From assembly GCF_003576645.1 (NCBI RefSeq), contig NC_044922.1, positions 12,073,326 to 12,137,325 of the forward strand: DNA of 64,000 nt, read 5' to 3'. Below the pieces are notes generated by a model. It was not told the origin of the DNA. It did no database searches and worked only from the letters and a program-made list of their open reading frames with translations. Source of the DNA: Ipomoea triloba (Eukaryota; Streptophyta; Magnoliopsida; Solanales; Convolvulaceae). This document shows, one piece after another, positions 54,961-64,000 of this stretch (the first letter of the stretch is position 1; every line of letters starts with the position of its first letter). The translations under genes were made by a program, and so were the position numbers.

Positions 54961-57753
54961 TGATGCGGCCCAACATAACGAAGATCCATTAAGTGTATCC
55001 ATTGGGCCAATCACAAGGCCCAAGTCCAAACAATTAAGGCAACTCTTCATTGGTTATGTTCAAAGATGGTGGAAACCCAAGGCCCATGTCCCTATACCTA
55101 TAAATAGGGCACAATCATATCAGTTTAGAAAGGCTTTCATTCAATAAAATTCTTAAGTTTTTCTTTACTTGTGTAAGAAACCTTATAGCTAATTGTGGAC
55201 TCAATTAGTGGCTAGTCGTGGACTCAACTAGCAAATTGATTCGTGGACTCGAATCAATCTTCCTTTCTTCAACCTTAGATTTAGGTTCGTGGACTCGTTC
55301 TTGAATCGAAGGAAACTAGATCCGACTCTAGTTGATTGAAGATTGCATCATCGAGGTACTTGAAGCTACAATGATATTCTTCTAAGTCTTTGAGGATTCG
55401 AGACTAAGGGTTTCTTGTGAGGTCTAAGGTATTTCGATCCATCTCTATCCTTACTTTGGGAGCTATCTTAGGACAATACTCCATCTTTATTTGAACCTTG
55501 GACTAGGTTCATATCAATTTGGTATTAGAGCCTAGGTTTATCTCATAATCATTACAAATTTGGTTCCCTAGGTTTCCTAGGATTTGTTAAAAAAAAAAAA
55601 AAAACATCATTCCTATCTTACTTATCCTTTCTTATATACATAAAAAAAAAAAAAAACCCAATTTTTTTTCTTGCATTCTTGATTGTGTTCTTTAATCTTG
55701 ATATTTGTTATTGAGTTTCTTGAAAAACTATCCCACAATAGTTTTCCAATTTTCCCACCCAATATCAACGAAAACCCACACCTCCAAACCACTATGTTAT
55801 CATAAATTCTACCGGTTAGTTCTAGGAGCCATCAATTTGGTAAGATGGTTGAACAGGTTCCAAAGCCACCTCAGACGTTAGACCAAAAAATAAATGCTCT
55901 AGCCTTTGCCATGGATGGGTTAAGCACTCGAATAACTAATCTAGAGCAACACCATCAGCAAGTGCAACCGCAACTCTATACTAGGGGAAACATTTATGGA
56001 AAGGGATGCCTTGTCATTATCAACTCAGATCGTTGTATGAATTTGGCTAGTGCAGCCATGGTGGACTACCTTAAGTTACCTCTTATCGATCACCCACAAC
56101 CATATATTCTTATTGATTCAGGGGATGTGAGAGTGACTAAACAAGCTTTTATTCCTTTTTGTATTGGCAAGTATTATGATGAGGTTCTATGTGATATTGT
56201 GCCAATGCGTACTGCACATGTTTTGCTTGGAAGGTCTTGGCAACATGATAGACATTTTTACTATAATGAACTCAACTACACATGCAATGTCACCTACAAT
56301 GGATTTATGCATATGCTTCAGCCTCTCCTTCCAAAACAAGTAGAAGAAATCCACCTGAGGTTGAAGCAAGCTCTCAAACCAGCCTTGAAGAAAGAAGAAA
56401 TCAAAGAGATCAAAGTGGAACCACCACGTATGGAATTGGAGTCGCCACTCCAATCCTCTAACTCGGTTTGTAGCCAAACAAATGGACCACAATCAGTGAT
56501 ACAATTGAAAGGACCAGCCCAAGGTGTCAAAGTGCAGCCTATCTTGGTAACTAAAAAGGATAGTAACCAAGAGAAAAGAAGGATAAAGTTAACTGGAGCA
56601 ACTCATGTCAAGCATCCTAAGAGAAAGTTGCATGAGCGTGATAAAGCAGAAAGTGATCTTGCTTATTTGTCTTTCATTGAAGATTTGGATTCGAGGATGA
56701 ATCCTTTTGAAGAAGAGGTTAGGAACCAGCACACACGGAATCCAATAAGGGTCCATAGTGTGCTCATCACAAGGCCCATCACTACATCCTTAAAGCATCA
56801 TTGGTGGAAGAAACAAGAAAGCCCAAGAATAATTTCATTTGATAGAGGGAAGAATTATAGTGGCCCATTTCAAGTGATACCAGGGATCGAAGATAGTGCT
56901 TATAAGATTCGAGGTCGAATCATTTTCAAGAAGGGGAGGATGATGCGGCCCAACATAACGAAGATCCATTAAGTGTATCAATTGGGCCAATCACAAGGCC
57001 CAAGTCCAAACAATTAAGGCAACTCTTCATTGGTTATGTTCAAAGATGGTGGAAACCCAAGTCAAGCCCATTTGCAAAAGATGAAGAAGAACTCAAGGCT
57101 TTTTATAATTCTTTAAGTGCTGATTTTGGGAATTAAATTAGGCCCAAATCAGCCCTATTATTTTTGGTCATCATTATTTTAAATTGTTTGGCATGAAAGA
57201 GAAAACACTAGTTTGTATTTAGAAAGGATTCCTTAAATCCCTTTCTAAATAGGACTATATTTACTTGCTTTTTAGATTAGGTTTAGGACTCTTTTTCCAA
57301 TTGTATTTAGGATTATAATGATGTCCCTATACCTATAAATAGGGCACAATCATATCAGTTTAGAAAGGCTTTCATTCAATAAAATTCTTAAGTTTTTCTT
57401 TACACTTGTGTAAGAAACCTTATAGCTAATTGTGGACTCAATTAGTGGCTAGTCGTGGACTCAACTAGCAAATTGATTAGTGGACTCGAATCAATCTTCC
57501 TTTCTTCAACCTTAGATTTATGTTCGTGGACTCGTTCTTGAATCGAAGGAAACTAGATCCGACTCTAGTTGATTGAAGATTGCATCATCGAGGTACTTGA
57601 AGCTACAATGAGATTCTTCTAAGTCTTTGAGGATTCGAGACTAAGGGTTTCTTGTGAGGTCTAAGGTATTTCGATCCATCTCTATCCTTACTTTGGGAGC
57701 TATCTTAGGACAATACTCCATCTTTATTTGAACCTTGGACTAGATTCATATCA
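54961..57753 (+). mobile_element. Short complete LTR retrotransposon, non-autonomous
   Basis: Left LTR 54961-55516 and right LTR 56941-57753 both start TGATGCGGCC and end TTCATATCA. The TSD ACACG is perfect (54956-54960, 57754-57758). A primer site TGGTATTAGAGC (55520-55531) and a purine tract AAGAAGGGGAGGA (56928-56940) are present. The LTRs differ by only about half a dozen bases, plus some 260 bp missing from the left one, so insertion was recent. The interior codes one frame without reverse transcriptase, so other elements must help it to move. Confidence 0.93.
55845..56972 (+). CDS. Internal protein of the short LTR retrotransposon (gypsy protease relic)
   Basis: The product is 375 aa from one open frame. 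Residues about 10-40 look like a gag-type coiled segment. About 55-165 match the aspartic-protease region of Ty3/gypsy elements: VIINSDRCMNLASAAMVDYL, then the LIDSGD, QAFIPFCIGKYYDEVLCDIVPM and HVLLGRSWQHDRHFYY blocks. A Lys/Glu-rich tail without reverse transcriptase or integrase follows, and the last part (IRGRIIFKKGRMM) codes for the purine tract, as at the end of gypsy pol. It is therefore a gag-pol deletion product. The frame is open, though the family's usual catalytic residues are altered (NSD for DSG/NSG), so activity is doubtful. Confidence 0.7.
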   Translation: MVEQVPKPPQTLDQKINALAFAMDGLSTRITNLEQHHQQVQPQLYTRGNIYGKGCLVIINSDRCMNLASAAMVDYLKLPLIDHPQPYILIDSGDVRVTKQAFIPFCIGKYYDEVLCDIVPMRTAHVLLGRSWQHDRHFYYNELNYTCNVTYNGFMHMLQPLLPKQVEEIHLRLKQALKPALKKEEIKEIKVEPPRMELESPLQSSNSVCSQTNGPQSVIQLKGPAQGVKVQPILVTKKDSNQEKRRIKLTGATHVKHPKRKLHERDKAESDLAYLSFIEDLDSRMNPFEEEVRNQHTRNPIRVHSVLITRPITTSLKHHWWKKQESPRIISFDRGKNYSGPFQVIPGIEDSAYKIRGRIIFKKGRMMRPNITKIH

Positions 57754-57849
57754 ACACGACTCAAGCTTACCCTTGTCCAGAAATTCCTTTCGTATTTTGT
57801 GCTTGTTATTTTTTTTGGAAATATTATTTTCGTAATATATTTCCTAACA

Positions 57850-58419
57850 CTATTATCCAAACTATAAATATCAATCACATTGTCAAAGACGTCGTCATTT
57901 TGTCACTCATACAAAATCTTTATAATGCGTTTATAAAGCACAACAAAAGAGCTTCCTTCCATATGACATATACTGAAACGATGAAAGAGAAGTTGTGCAT
58001 GTGCTAGTACATTCAACTTTGCAAGATAGTCAAACTAACAATTATACATCACTAGTTTAAAAGTTTATATATTTAATAAATCAACAAAGTAATTCGTCCG
58101 AAAGCTTTGGCATAACATGGTGAACCGACAATTTTACCCCTTCATTTGACCTCAACTTAAAAAAAATTTGACGAAATGACCAACATCAGAAAGAATTTGA
58201 AATTTAAGGAACCTATATTGTCCAAATTAAAAGTCGGGGACTAATTTTAAAAAATCAACATAGTCGGAGGACCATTGCTGGAATTAACTCTTTATTTAAA
58301 TATAAATTGTCATTTTTATATGGATAAATATCATTTACTTATCACATTAACGGTTGTTCAATCTCTTGAAGTAGATAACGAACCATTTTAGACTCAAAGA
58401 ATATAATAAGTATATTTTG
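57850..58419. other. Spacer, no gene
   Basis: AT-rich DNA. About 30 bases at 58092-58125 resemble the start of exon 3 of the F-box gene (TTCGTCCGAAAG, TTTGGCATA), possibly a trace of another copy. Confidence 0.4.
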
Positions 58420-59496
58420 GAACCAAAAGTCCATTATTTCATTGACATTGGAGTATCGTTTTTGGACCAGAAGTTCCATAATCACATCAAGCCTGATATT
58501 ATATTCGCGATAAAATTGCTAGCAACATTTAATGCTCCTCTTACAATGAAATATTGGAATTGTATTTAACATTTTAACATATCCTCTAGTATCTTTGAGT
58601 TATAAAAGATTTTGGCATTTATGTGAAAAATCATTGTATGGTTTTAATGGGTTACTTGGGTACTGGCTATTAATATTTGATACCCATTATGCCAAGTCCC
58701 AAAATTGGTTGCACTATATTTTACTCCTATTGTCTTATAAAGGGGCAATAAAGATTGTGTTGAATCAATGATAAATGTGTATATTATGAAAAATGTTAAT
58801 ACACATTATGATGTCAATATTATACGCACATGAGCTCTAAAAAAAGTCACGGGATTATTCACCGCATTGACAATTGGACATATTTGTTCACGAAATCACT
58901 TTCTACATTTTGGAGGTATATTTTATATAAGGGATTTGAAGAATGATATCTTAAGGGGAGTATCATTTACTTGAATCATGAGTATTATGCTCTAAAGTTT
59001 ATGTTGGGATTATGGTTGCACTCTTTTTCCCTTAGCTAATTTTTTTTCCCACTAAGTTTTCTTAGCGTAAGGTTTTTAATGAGCCAACCGATGCAACACA
59101 TAATTTGACATATATCATGTACTCTTTTCCTCATTAAGTTTTTCCCACTGGATTTTTCTAATGATGTTTTTAACGAGACTTGAATATGATATAGTAATCT
59201 CAAAATGGAGAAATTACAAAATCCTAAAGTTTATACACTAGAAGTTTGTGATTGGTTATCCTAAAGACTATGCCCTGAAGATCATGATTGATTTATAGTT
59301 GTACTCTTTTTTCCTTGGCTAAGTTTTTACCACTGGGTTTTCTTAGCCTAAGGTTTTAATGAGGCAACATTATGTAACAGATGTTTTGAAATACATCATG
59401 TACTTTTTTCCTTTGACTAGGTTTTTTTCCCACAGGATTTTCCTAACAAGGTTTTTAATGAGGCATGAATATGATAAAATAATGGCCAAGGGAGAG
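58420..59496 (+). pseudogene. Second Ty1/copia pol remnant
   Basis: Badly decayed, but parts read as copia RT/RNase H: HYFIDIG, then DIIFAIKLLATFNAPL and KYWN near 58500, and a GYADAGYLSDPHK-like block near 58650. From 58980 the CACTCTTTTTCCCTT ... CCCACTGGATTTT ... TAATGAGGC phrases typical of the 3' noncoding part of such elements occur twice. The region closes with a purine tract CCAAGGGAGAG. Confidence 0.65.
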
Positions 59497-60294
59497 TGTT
59501 ATGAATAATACATTCATATGTAGTCATTATACCAGTTATTATATTTTCTAGATGTATGAAGGGTCAAGTGTCATTTTGGAGTGTTGAAGGGTCAAGTTGA
59601 TTTCCTATATATAAGCTCATATGTTTCATGTGAAAATGTACTTCTGAGTTCTGAATGATATTAATAAGAATTCTCCCAAGCTCCTTCTCTCCTTAGGATC
59701 CGTTTGGAAAACAGAAAAATGACTTTTGGAAAATATTTTCTGGAATTTGAGTCATTTTCAGAAAAATTGTTTCATTTCCCGTGTTTGGATGTATTATAGA
59801 AACTGTCTTTGTGTGTTTGGTTCATTTTATGGGAAATGTGTAGAATTATATAATTAAACATTGTAATTATTTTATTTAAAATATAAAAATTATAATAATA
59901 TTAAAATAATATTATTTATTAAAAAATAGAATTAAAAAAAAAACGTAGCACAGGTTTCCGACGGTTTCCCTACCTCCTTGGTCCACCCCACCTCCTTGGT
60001 CCACAGTCATGAGTGATATAGCTTAGTTTTGGCCGAGAACATGCGAAACGGTCATTTTGGCAATTTCGGAAAATGACTTACAGAAAAAAATTCCGTAAGT
60101 CATTTTCTAGAAAAATGAATTGATTTTCCTTGGTCAATAGAAAACATTTTCCGGACGTTACCAAACACCGAAAACTAGAAAAACATTTTCTAGAAGCCAT
60201 TTTACAGGTTACCAAACACACTCTTAATCTCTCTATATTTCTCTTTGTATAATTCATGTTCTTGTTTTCTTACAAATTTCCTTATTTTATAACA
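59497..60294 (+). mobile_element. LTR of the second copia remnant, with nested MITE
   Basis: It starts TGTTATGAATAATACA directly after the purine tract and ends TTCCTTATTTTATAACA, an inverted TGTTAT/ATAACA pair. Without the nested MITE (59696-60223 plus TSD) it is about 270 bp. TATATATAAGC near 59606 may be its TATA box. No other LTR of this type lies in the window. Confidence 0.75.
59696..60223. mobile_element. Tourist-like (PIF/Harbinger) MITE
   Basis: It is 528 bp with ends GGATCCGTTTGGAAA and GAGTGTGTTTGGTAA (right end reverse-complemented), flanked by TTA at 59693-59695 and 60224-60226. The arms are long and built of GGAAAATGACTT/AAGTCATTTTC words. It has no coding capacity. Confidence 0.8.
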
Positions 60295-60304
60295 TGTATG
60301 ATAT

Positions 60305-60500
60305 ACCTTGAGACTTGAGAGATTAACAATACCATTCAAGACTACAAAAATATTTCAAGTCCAAGCTAATTGAGAGTTGGTAAAAACGACAATTAAAGAT
60401 TGTTAAATCATCAATTTTTTGAGTAACAATATTAAAATCAGTCACATTATTACATTCAATAAATGACATACTGTTAAGCATAAGAGCATCAACCAAAAGA
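60305..60500 (-). pseudogene. F-box/LRR paralogue, remnant of exon 1
   Basis: The minus strand reads a degenerate version of the neighbour's LRR part: VDALMLNSMSFIECNNVTDF (neighbour VDVPMLENLSFENCYTLPNF), then IVTQKIDDLTI and LDLKYFCSLEW. It ends with an AAG/GTATAT donor at the same place as the intact gene. The rest is missing, so a tandem duplicate was once here. Confidence 0.6.
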
Positions 60501-60509
60501 TCTTCACCA

Positions 60510-62017
60510 TCAAAGGATACTCAAACTAATACTTTTACGTAATACTTTTTGTTTTTTAGGGGGCATAATAATGCAAAAAAATTCCTTGGCTTCTTCGTAG
60601 TTGCATGACTCTTCATCAATGAAGACCTTCTCAAGTGCGGGAAAACAAGTAAGCAGTCCCTTGATGAACATATCATACGCATAACTTCCATTATATGAGT
60701 TCAACTTCAATGTGTGAAGCATTGTATGTCTTTGAGCCACAGTGTGAAATTCGTCCGAAAGTTTTGGCATAGTATGGGTGAACTTAAAAAAGCAACAAAT
60801 TAACAAAAACAAAACAAAACAACAATTAAGCATTTACACAACAAAATTGCATTAGGAATACCACAACAAAAATCAAAAATCAAAAATCAAAAATAGTAAT
60901 AATAATAAGAGAAACTACTAGAATCTCACAGAAAATTCACAAGTAAAATAAAATTACCTTTAAGTCTATATCAAGTTTGCATAATTTTGGGCATATTTGA
61001 AGCAAATGAATGAATGCTGAATAAACATCTTCCTTATCATGATCATGGTCTTTAGTTGATAACATCAGATATTCCACATCTAGCGCAATTGGTTGTTGTT
61101 GTAGTCCCTTTTCAGTAAATGCATTAACAAAAACCTTTGAAACCAAATAGAAATCGAGTTACATGGGTTGCTAATAAATAATTTAAATAAATAAATATTT
61201 GGAAAAATAAGGATCAGACTATATACCTTCAGAGAACAACAATCCAAATCAAGAGTACGAATAGATCTCAAGTCTAAGTTAATAGGGAGATCATAACAAA
61301 AGCAAGAGCCTATTCTTAAACTATGAAGTTTTTGAGCAGTAATGTTAAAATTAGGAAGGGTATAACAATTCTCAAATGACAGATTCTCGAGCATAGGAAC
61401 ATCAACTGGATGATCTATAGGACTAAAGTTAACTTTTTTGAAGCATAGTGAAGTGACATTTGGTAATATGTAAGGGTCATTTATTGGTCCAATAGAGACT
61501 CCACAAAGATACAATCTCCTAAGTGTTGGGCAAGAAAAAATGCAATTCGGCAGACTGTATTCATCTTTTGGCATAAGACTAAGGTGTATTTCTTGAACAC
61601 CTTTACAGGTGACAAAAAGGAGCCATTGATCGAATTCAAACGACCGAGACCTAAATGTTTTCTTACTATGAAATCTATTCAAATAGTGAAAATCAAAGAC
61701 AAACTCGCGAATAAGTCCATTGTGCTGGATGAGAACTTTGTTGACTACATACAAAGCAGCAAATAAGTCCATATTGATGTTTTTCTTCATCTCTTGTATG
61801 TTTTGGGTCTTGATATCACTGCGAGCATGGGAATATTTTTTCCTAATGTGAATAAAAAACCTCCAATCAAAGTGAAGTTGTGTAAGACTGAACCAAATAT
61901 CTCTCCAAAAGGTAGACAAAACGGCCATTCTAGCAGCTTCGTGAATCGGAAAGAGAACCCCAAAATCTTGTCAAGTATATCTACAGGGAGTTCACTGATT
62001 CTATCTCTTCGTGCCAT
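60510..62017 (-). CDS. F-box/LRR protein gene with a frameshift in the F-box
   Basis: There are three exons (62017-61227, 61134-60958, 60782-60510), GT-AG, about 412 aa if the shift is ignored. The start MARRDRISELPVDILDKILGF is a typical F-box; 2 extra bases near 61960 then shift the frame, after which PIHEAARMAVLSTFWRDIW continues it. The rest is plant-type leucine-rich repeats (EIHLSLMP, SCPTLRRLYLCGV, VPMLENLSFENC, IRTLDLDCCSL) and a C-terminal segment (LLTCFPALEKVFIDEE). F-box proteins hold substrates for SCF ubiquitin ligases. As sequenced, no F-box protein can be made; translation from an internal Met (61928) would drop the F-box. The clean rest suggests a young mutation or a base error. 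Confidence 0.85.
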
Positions 62018-63000
62018 AATCCAGATAACTTTAATATATGCAAATCAAAGAAGAAATAAATTAAAATTGAAACATAACCCTAAGATGGGTGAAATTGATA
62101 ATAGTAAATTAGTAATTAAATTTAAGCCTAATCTGCAGGTAGGAAGATGGCAATTTTGAAAGATGCAAGATGCTAAATTTAATGCAGTGCCTATCCTAAC
62201 CCACTAAAGTTGTTACCATCTTTAAGCTATACAAACATGAAGTTAAGGTAAAAGGATTAGTGCACCCAAACATTTCAAAAATAAAAGACGTGCTTTTTAA
62301 GATGCATCAATACCCAAAAAAGAACTATACTCTGTGTCTTTGTTGCATTTGTTAGAGGCAATGGTGAAACTGTGGCAGTTAAATGGAAAAGAATGAACAT
62401 ATCAACACAGAAACCACTGGTTTGTCAAGGTGGGTAATACAGGAAAAAGTGCAAATATAGACAAATAGTTGAACTTGGGTCAACCATTCAACCAAAATTC
62501 ATTAAGCAGCCTCCCTGAAATTGGTGTTTTCGAATCTGCAATAAATAAATGCAATTTTCTACAATGACACAAATGGTGTTTTTCAAACAAGGGGACATTA
62601 AAAGTTATCTTATTGATGAGCTTCATCTGGTGCATACACCGTATGTAGTACTGAAGCAAGTAGAAAATTCTAAAAAAAAATTGCAGGGGAAAAGAAAAAG
62701 TAAACAATACTTCGACTTCACTTCATTCAATTTCAATCGCTCTATCAACACATACTGAACATTAATCCTCAAAAGCTTAAAGAGTTGTGTAAATCACAAT
62801 ATGAAGCTAGGGTTAGTGAGAGAAAGGAAATCCGGAAGAATGTATACATACATATACACGCTGGCACACAGTAGATTAGATTTGAGACAAACCAGTAATC
62901 GGAGCGGCGAATTGCAGGGAGGCAGGATTCGGCGACGAGGAGAAGTGACCTTTCACGGCAATGTTCCAAGTCTGATCTCTCTATCTCTATATAATAAGGC
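62018..63000 (-). promoter_or_regulatory. Probable leader and promoter of the F-box gene
   Basis: On the minus strand a TATA-like TTATATAGAGA (62985-62995) is followed by a GC-richer leader-like block (62840-62975) with CT-rich and CGCCG words. About 800 bases of AT-rich DNA then run to the ATG, probably with an intron in the leader. No other gene claims this region. Confidence 0.4.
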
Positions 63001-63314
63001 CATATCGCCATGGCCAATCAGGATTCGGCATTTTCCAGCCCAGTGAAAATGTTGTCGTTTCACACGGTGGGCAGTGGGCACTGCTGGCCAAGCCTTGCTT
63101 TAAAATCCTAGGGTTTTGCGCGTGTTAATTATGTTAATTAATGAATATATAATCCTTTCCTATTTCGATCAAACAACATTTACTTTTGCTTTTAAATTTA
63201 CGGCTCGACGCATCGTTCGTATAACTTACGGCTCTATACATTACATTACTCTATAAATACATTCAATTGAAAAGGGTTTAGTTCATATTCGATTCATCCT
63301 TCTTTAAAATCACC
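63001..63314. other. Intergenic, no gene seen
   Basis: The right part has a promoter-like look on the plus strand (TCTATAAATACATTC near 63251), about 60 bases before the RPA1-like start at 63315. Confidence 0.4.
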
Positions 63315-63465
63315 ATGGCTCCAATGTACATTGTTGCAATAGACATTTCTCCTCTGAAAACTAATTGTGCAATGAAAGTCCGGCTGGTTTGTACCTATGA
63401 CATTGCAGAACGAAGAGGGAGTCAATCTATAAAATGTAGGGAGTGACTTTTTCACGTTGAAGATG
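63315..63465 (+). pseudogene. RPA1-like (OB-fold) N-terminal fragment
   Basis: It reads MAPMYIVAIDISPLKTNC, then MKVRLVCTYDIAERRGSQ and IKCRE, then TGA, then LFHVED. This is the start of the plant replication protein A 70-kDa-like proteins, which open with a first OB-fold and a short ECxxHDE-type block; the TGA stands at the expected Cys. After 63465 the similarity ends in a T-rich stretch. A good ATG context and a TATA-like box precede it, so it may be a truncated gene. RPA1-like proteins of this form are often linked to transposons in plants. Confidence 0.55.
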
Positions 63466-64000
63466 TAACTTTTTTTTTTTTATATATTTTTTTAATATGT
63501 AAAAGCTTTTGTTCTTTATAATAAGATTGAAAAAATAGCGAATCAGGATTGATTTTTCAACAAACCTTCGTGTAGATTCCAGTACCAGTATGTTGCATAG
63601 ATAATGAGCAAATTTCTGTATTCCATACACGTATAACCTACATAAATATCTTACACAAAACTTGAATTCAATTATCTTATACAAATGTTTTGCAATGAAA
63701 TGTTTACCAAACAAAAAAAATGTTTACCAAACAGGCAAAGCAATTCTATAAATTTTAAAGCGTGCAGTGTTCTATTTTCTGACTTCTTATAAATCTATCT
63801 TTTGTTCTATTTGATTGCTGGCAGGCCTTCTTGGCTTATTGATTTCCTGTTCGAAGACCCCAAGTAACATTTTATATTTTTTCAGTTTGTTTATGTCATA
63901 GAATTTTTAACCAATTTTTTCCTGGGGAAATCAACTTAAGTGCACAATCTAGGACCAACATGTGGAAAAAGTGTTGCCTTTCTATAAGTATGACCTAATT
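63466..64000. other. AT-rich end of the window, no gene seen
   Basis: A frame on the minus strand (63714-63427) is low-complexity and unconvincing. GCTGGCAGGCCTTCTTGGC near 63820 could be a splice acceptor of a gene running right, but nothing supports it. Confidence 0.35.

Larger units (their letters stand above)
53869..57849 (+). mobile_element. 3' LTR of the copia element, split by another retrotransposon
   Basis: The LTR starts TGTTGGAAAATAG after the polypurine tract and ends ATTTCCTAACA at 57849, giving TGTTGGAAA/TTTCCTAACA ends. The element at 54961-57753 sits inside, with one 5-bp TSD copy on each side. Without the insert the LTR is about 1183 bp. It has a TATATAAG box near 54708. Confidence 0.82.

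Overview
The window is nuclear DNA from a flowering plant, most likely a core eudicot. The evidence is AT-rich intergenic DNA, canonical GT-AG introns, single C2H2 zinc fingers with DLN repression motifs, a twelve-exon TFIIA large-subunit gene, a plant DUF604 glycosyltransferase, a plant F-box/LRR gene, and many plant transposon families with readable ends and target-site duplications (TSDs). I cannot name the species. There is one long N gap (25728-26525) and isolated Ns at 20508 and 22524.

Region 1 (1-30 kb) is a decayed tandem array of very small zinc-finger/EAR repressor genes. I count 14 copies or fragments. Only two (4147-4533 and 7690-8082) have a full reading frame with an intact finger and both DLN motifs. 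The copies share promoter-like and 3' flanks and lie in a mosaic of segmental duplications, notably about 6.2-9.5 kb against 18.9-23.3 kb. The array has been invaded by a SINE, a LINE (two ORFs, the second carrying seven in-frame TAG codons and no frameshift), a truncated Ty3/gypsy element on the minus strand, two palindromic Mutator-type elements and a roughly 3.8 kb Helitron that contains the N gap.

Region 2 (30-42.5 kb) is the gene-rich part. It holds a small single-exon plant protein (30658-30987, +), the complete TFIIA large subunit (31750-36573, -, 12 coding exons, 435 aa) and a three-exon type II membrane glycosyltransferase (39968-42446, +, 485 aa). A palindromic Mutator-type element and two MITEs lie between them.

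Region 3 (42.5-60.3 kb) is a transposon nest: a Pack-MULE carrying a ribosomal protein L7/L12 fragment with a perfect 9-bp TSD; a decayed hAT/ZMYM1-like transposase split by a Helitron and by a 2.85 kb solo LTR with a perfect 5-bp TSD; the 3' end of a Ty1/copia element whose LTR was split by a short complete LTR retrotransposon; and a second copia remnant whose LTR holds a Tourist-like MITE.

Region 4 (60.3-64 kb) holds a three-exon F-box/LRR gene on the minus strand with a 2-nt frameshift in its F-box, the remnant of a paralogue beside it, its probable promoter and 5' leader, and a broken RPA1-like fragment.

The working genes are unrelated in function: general transcription initiation (TFIIA-L), Golgi glycosylation (DUF604), possible ubiquitin-ligase substrate choice (F-box), and sequence-specific repression (the zinc fingers).
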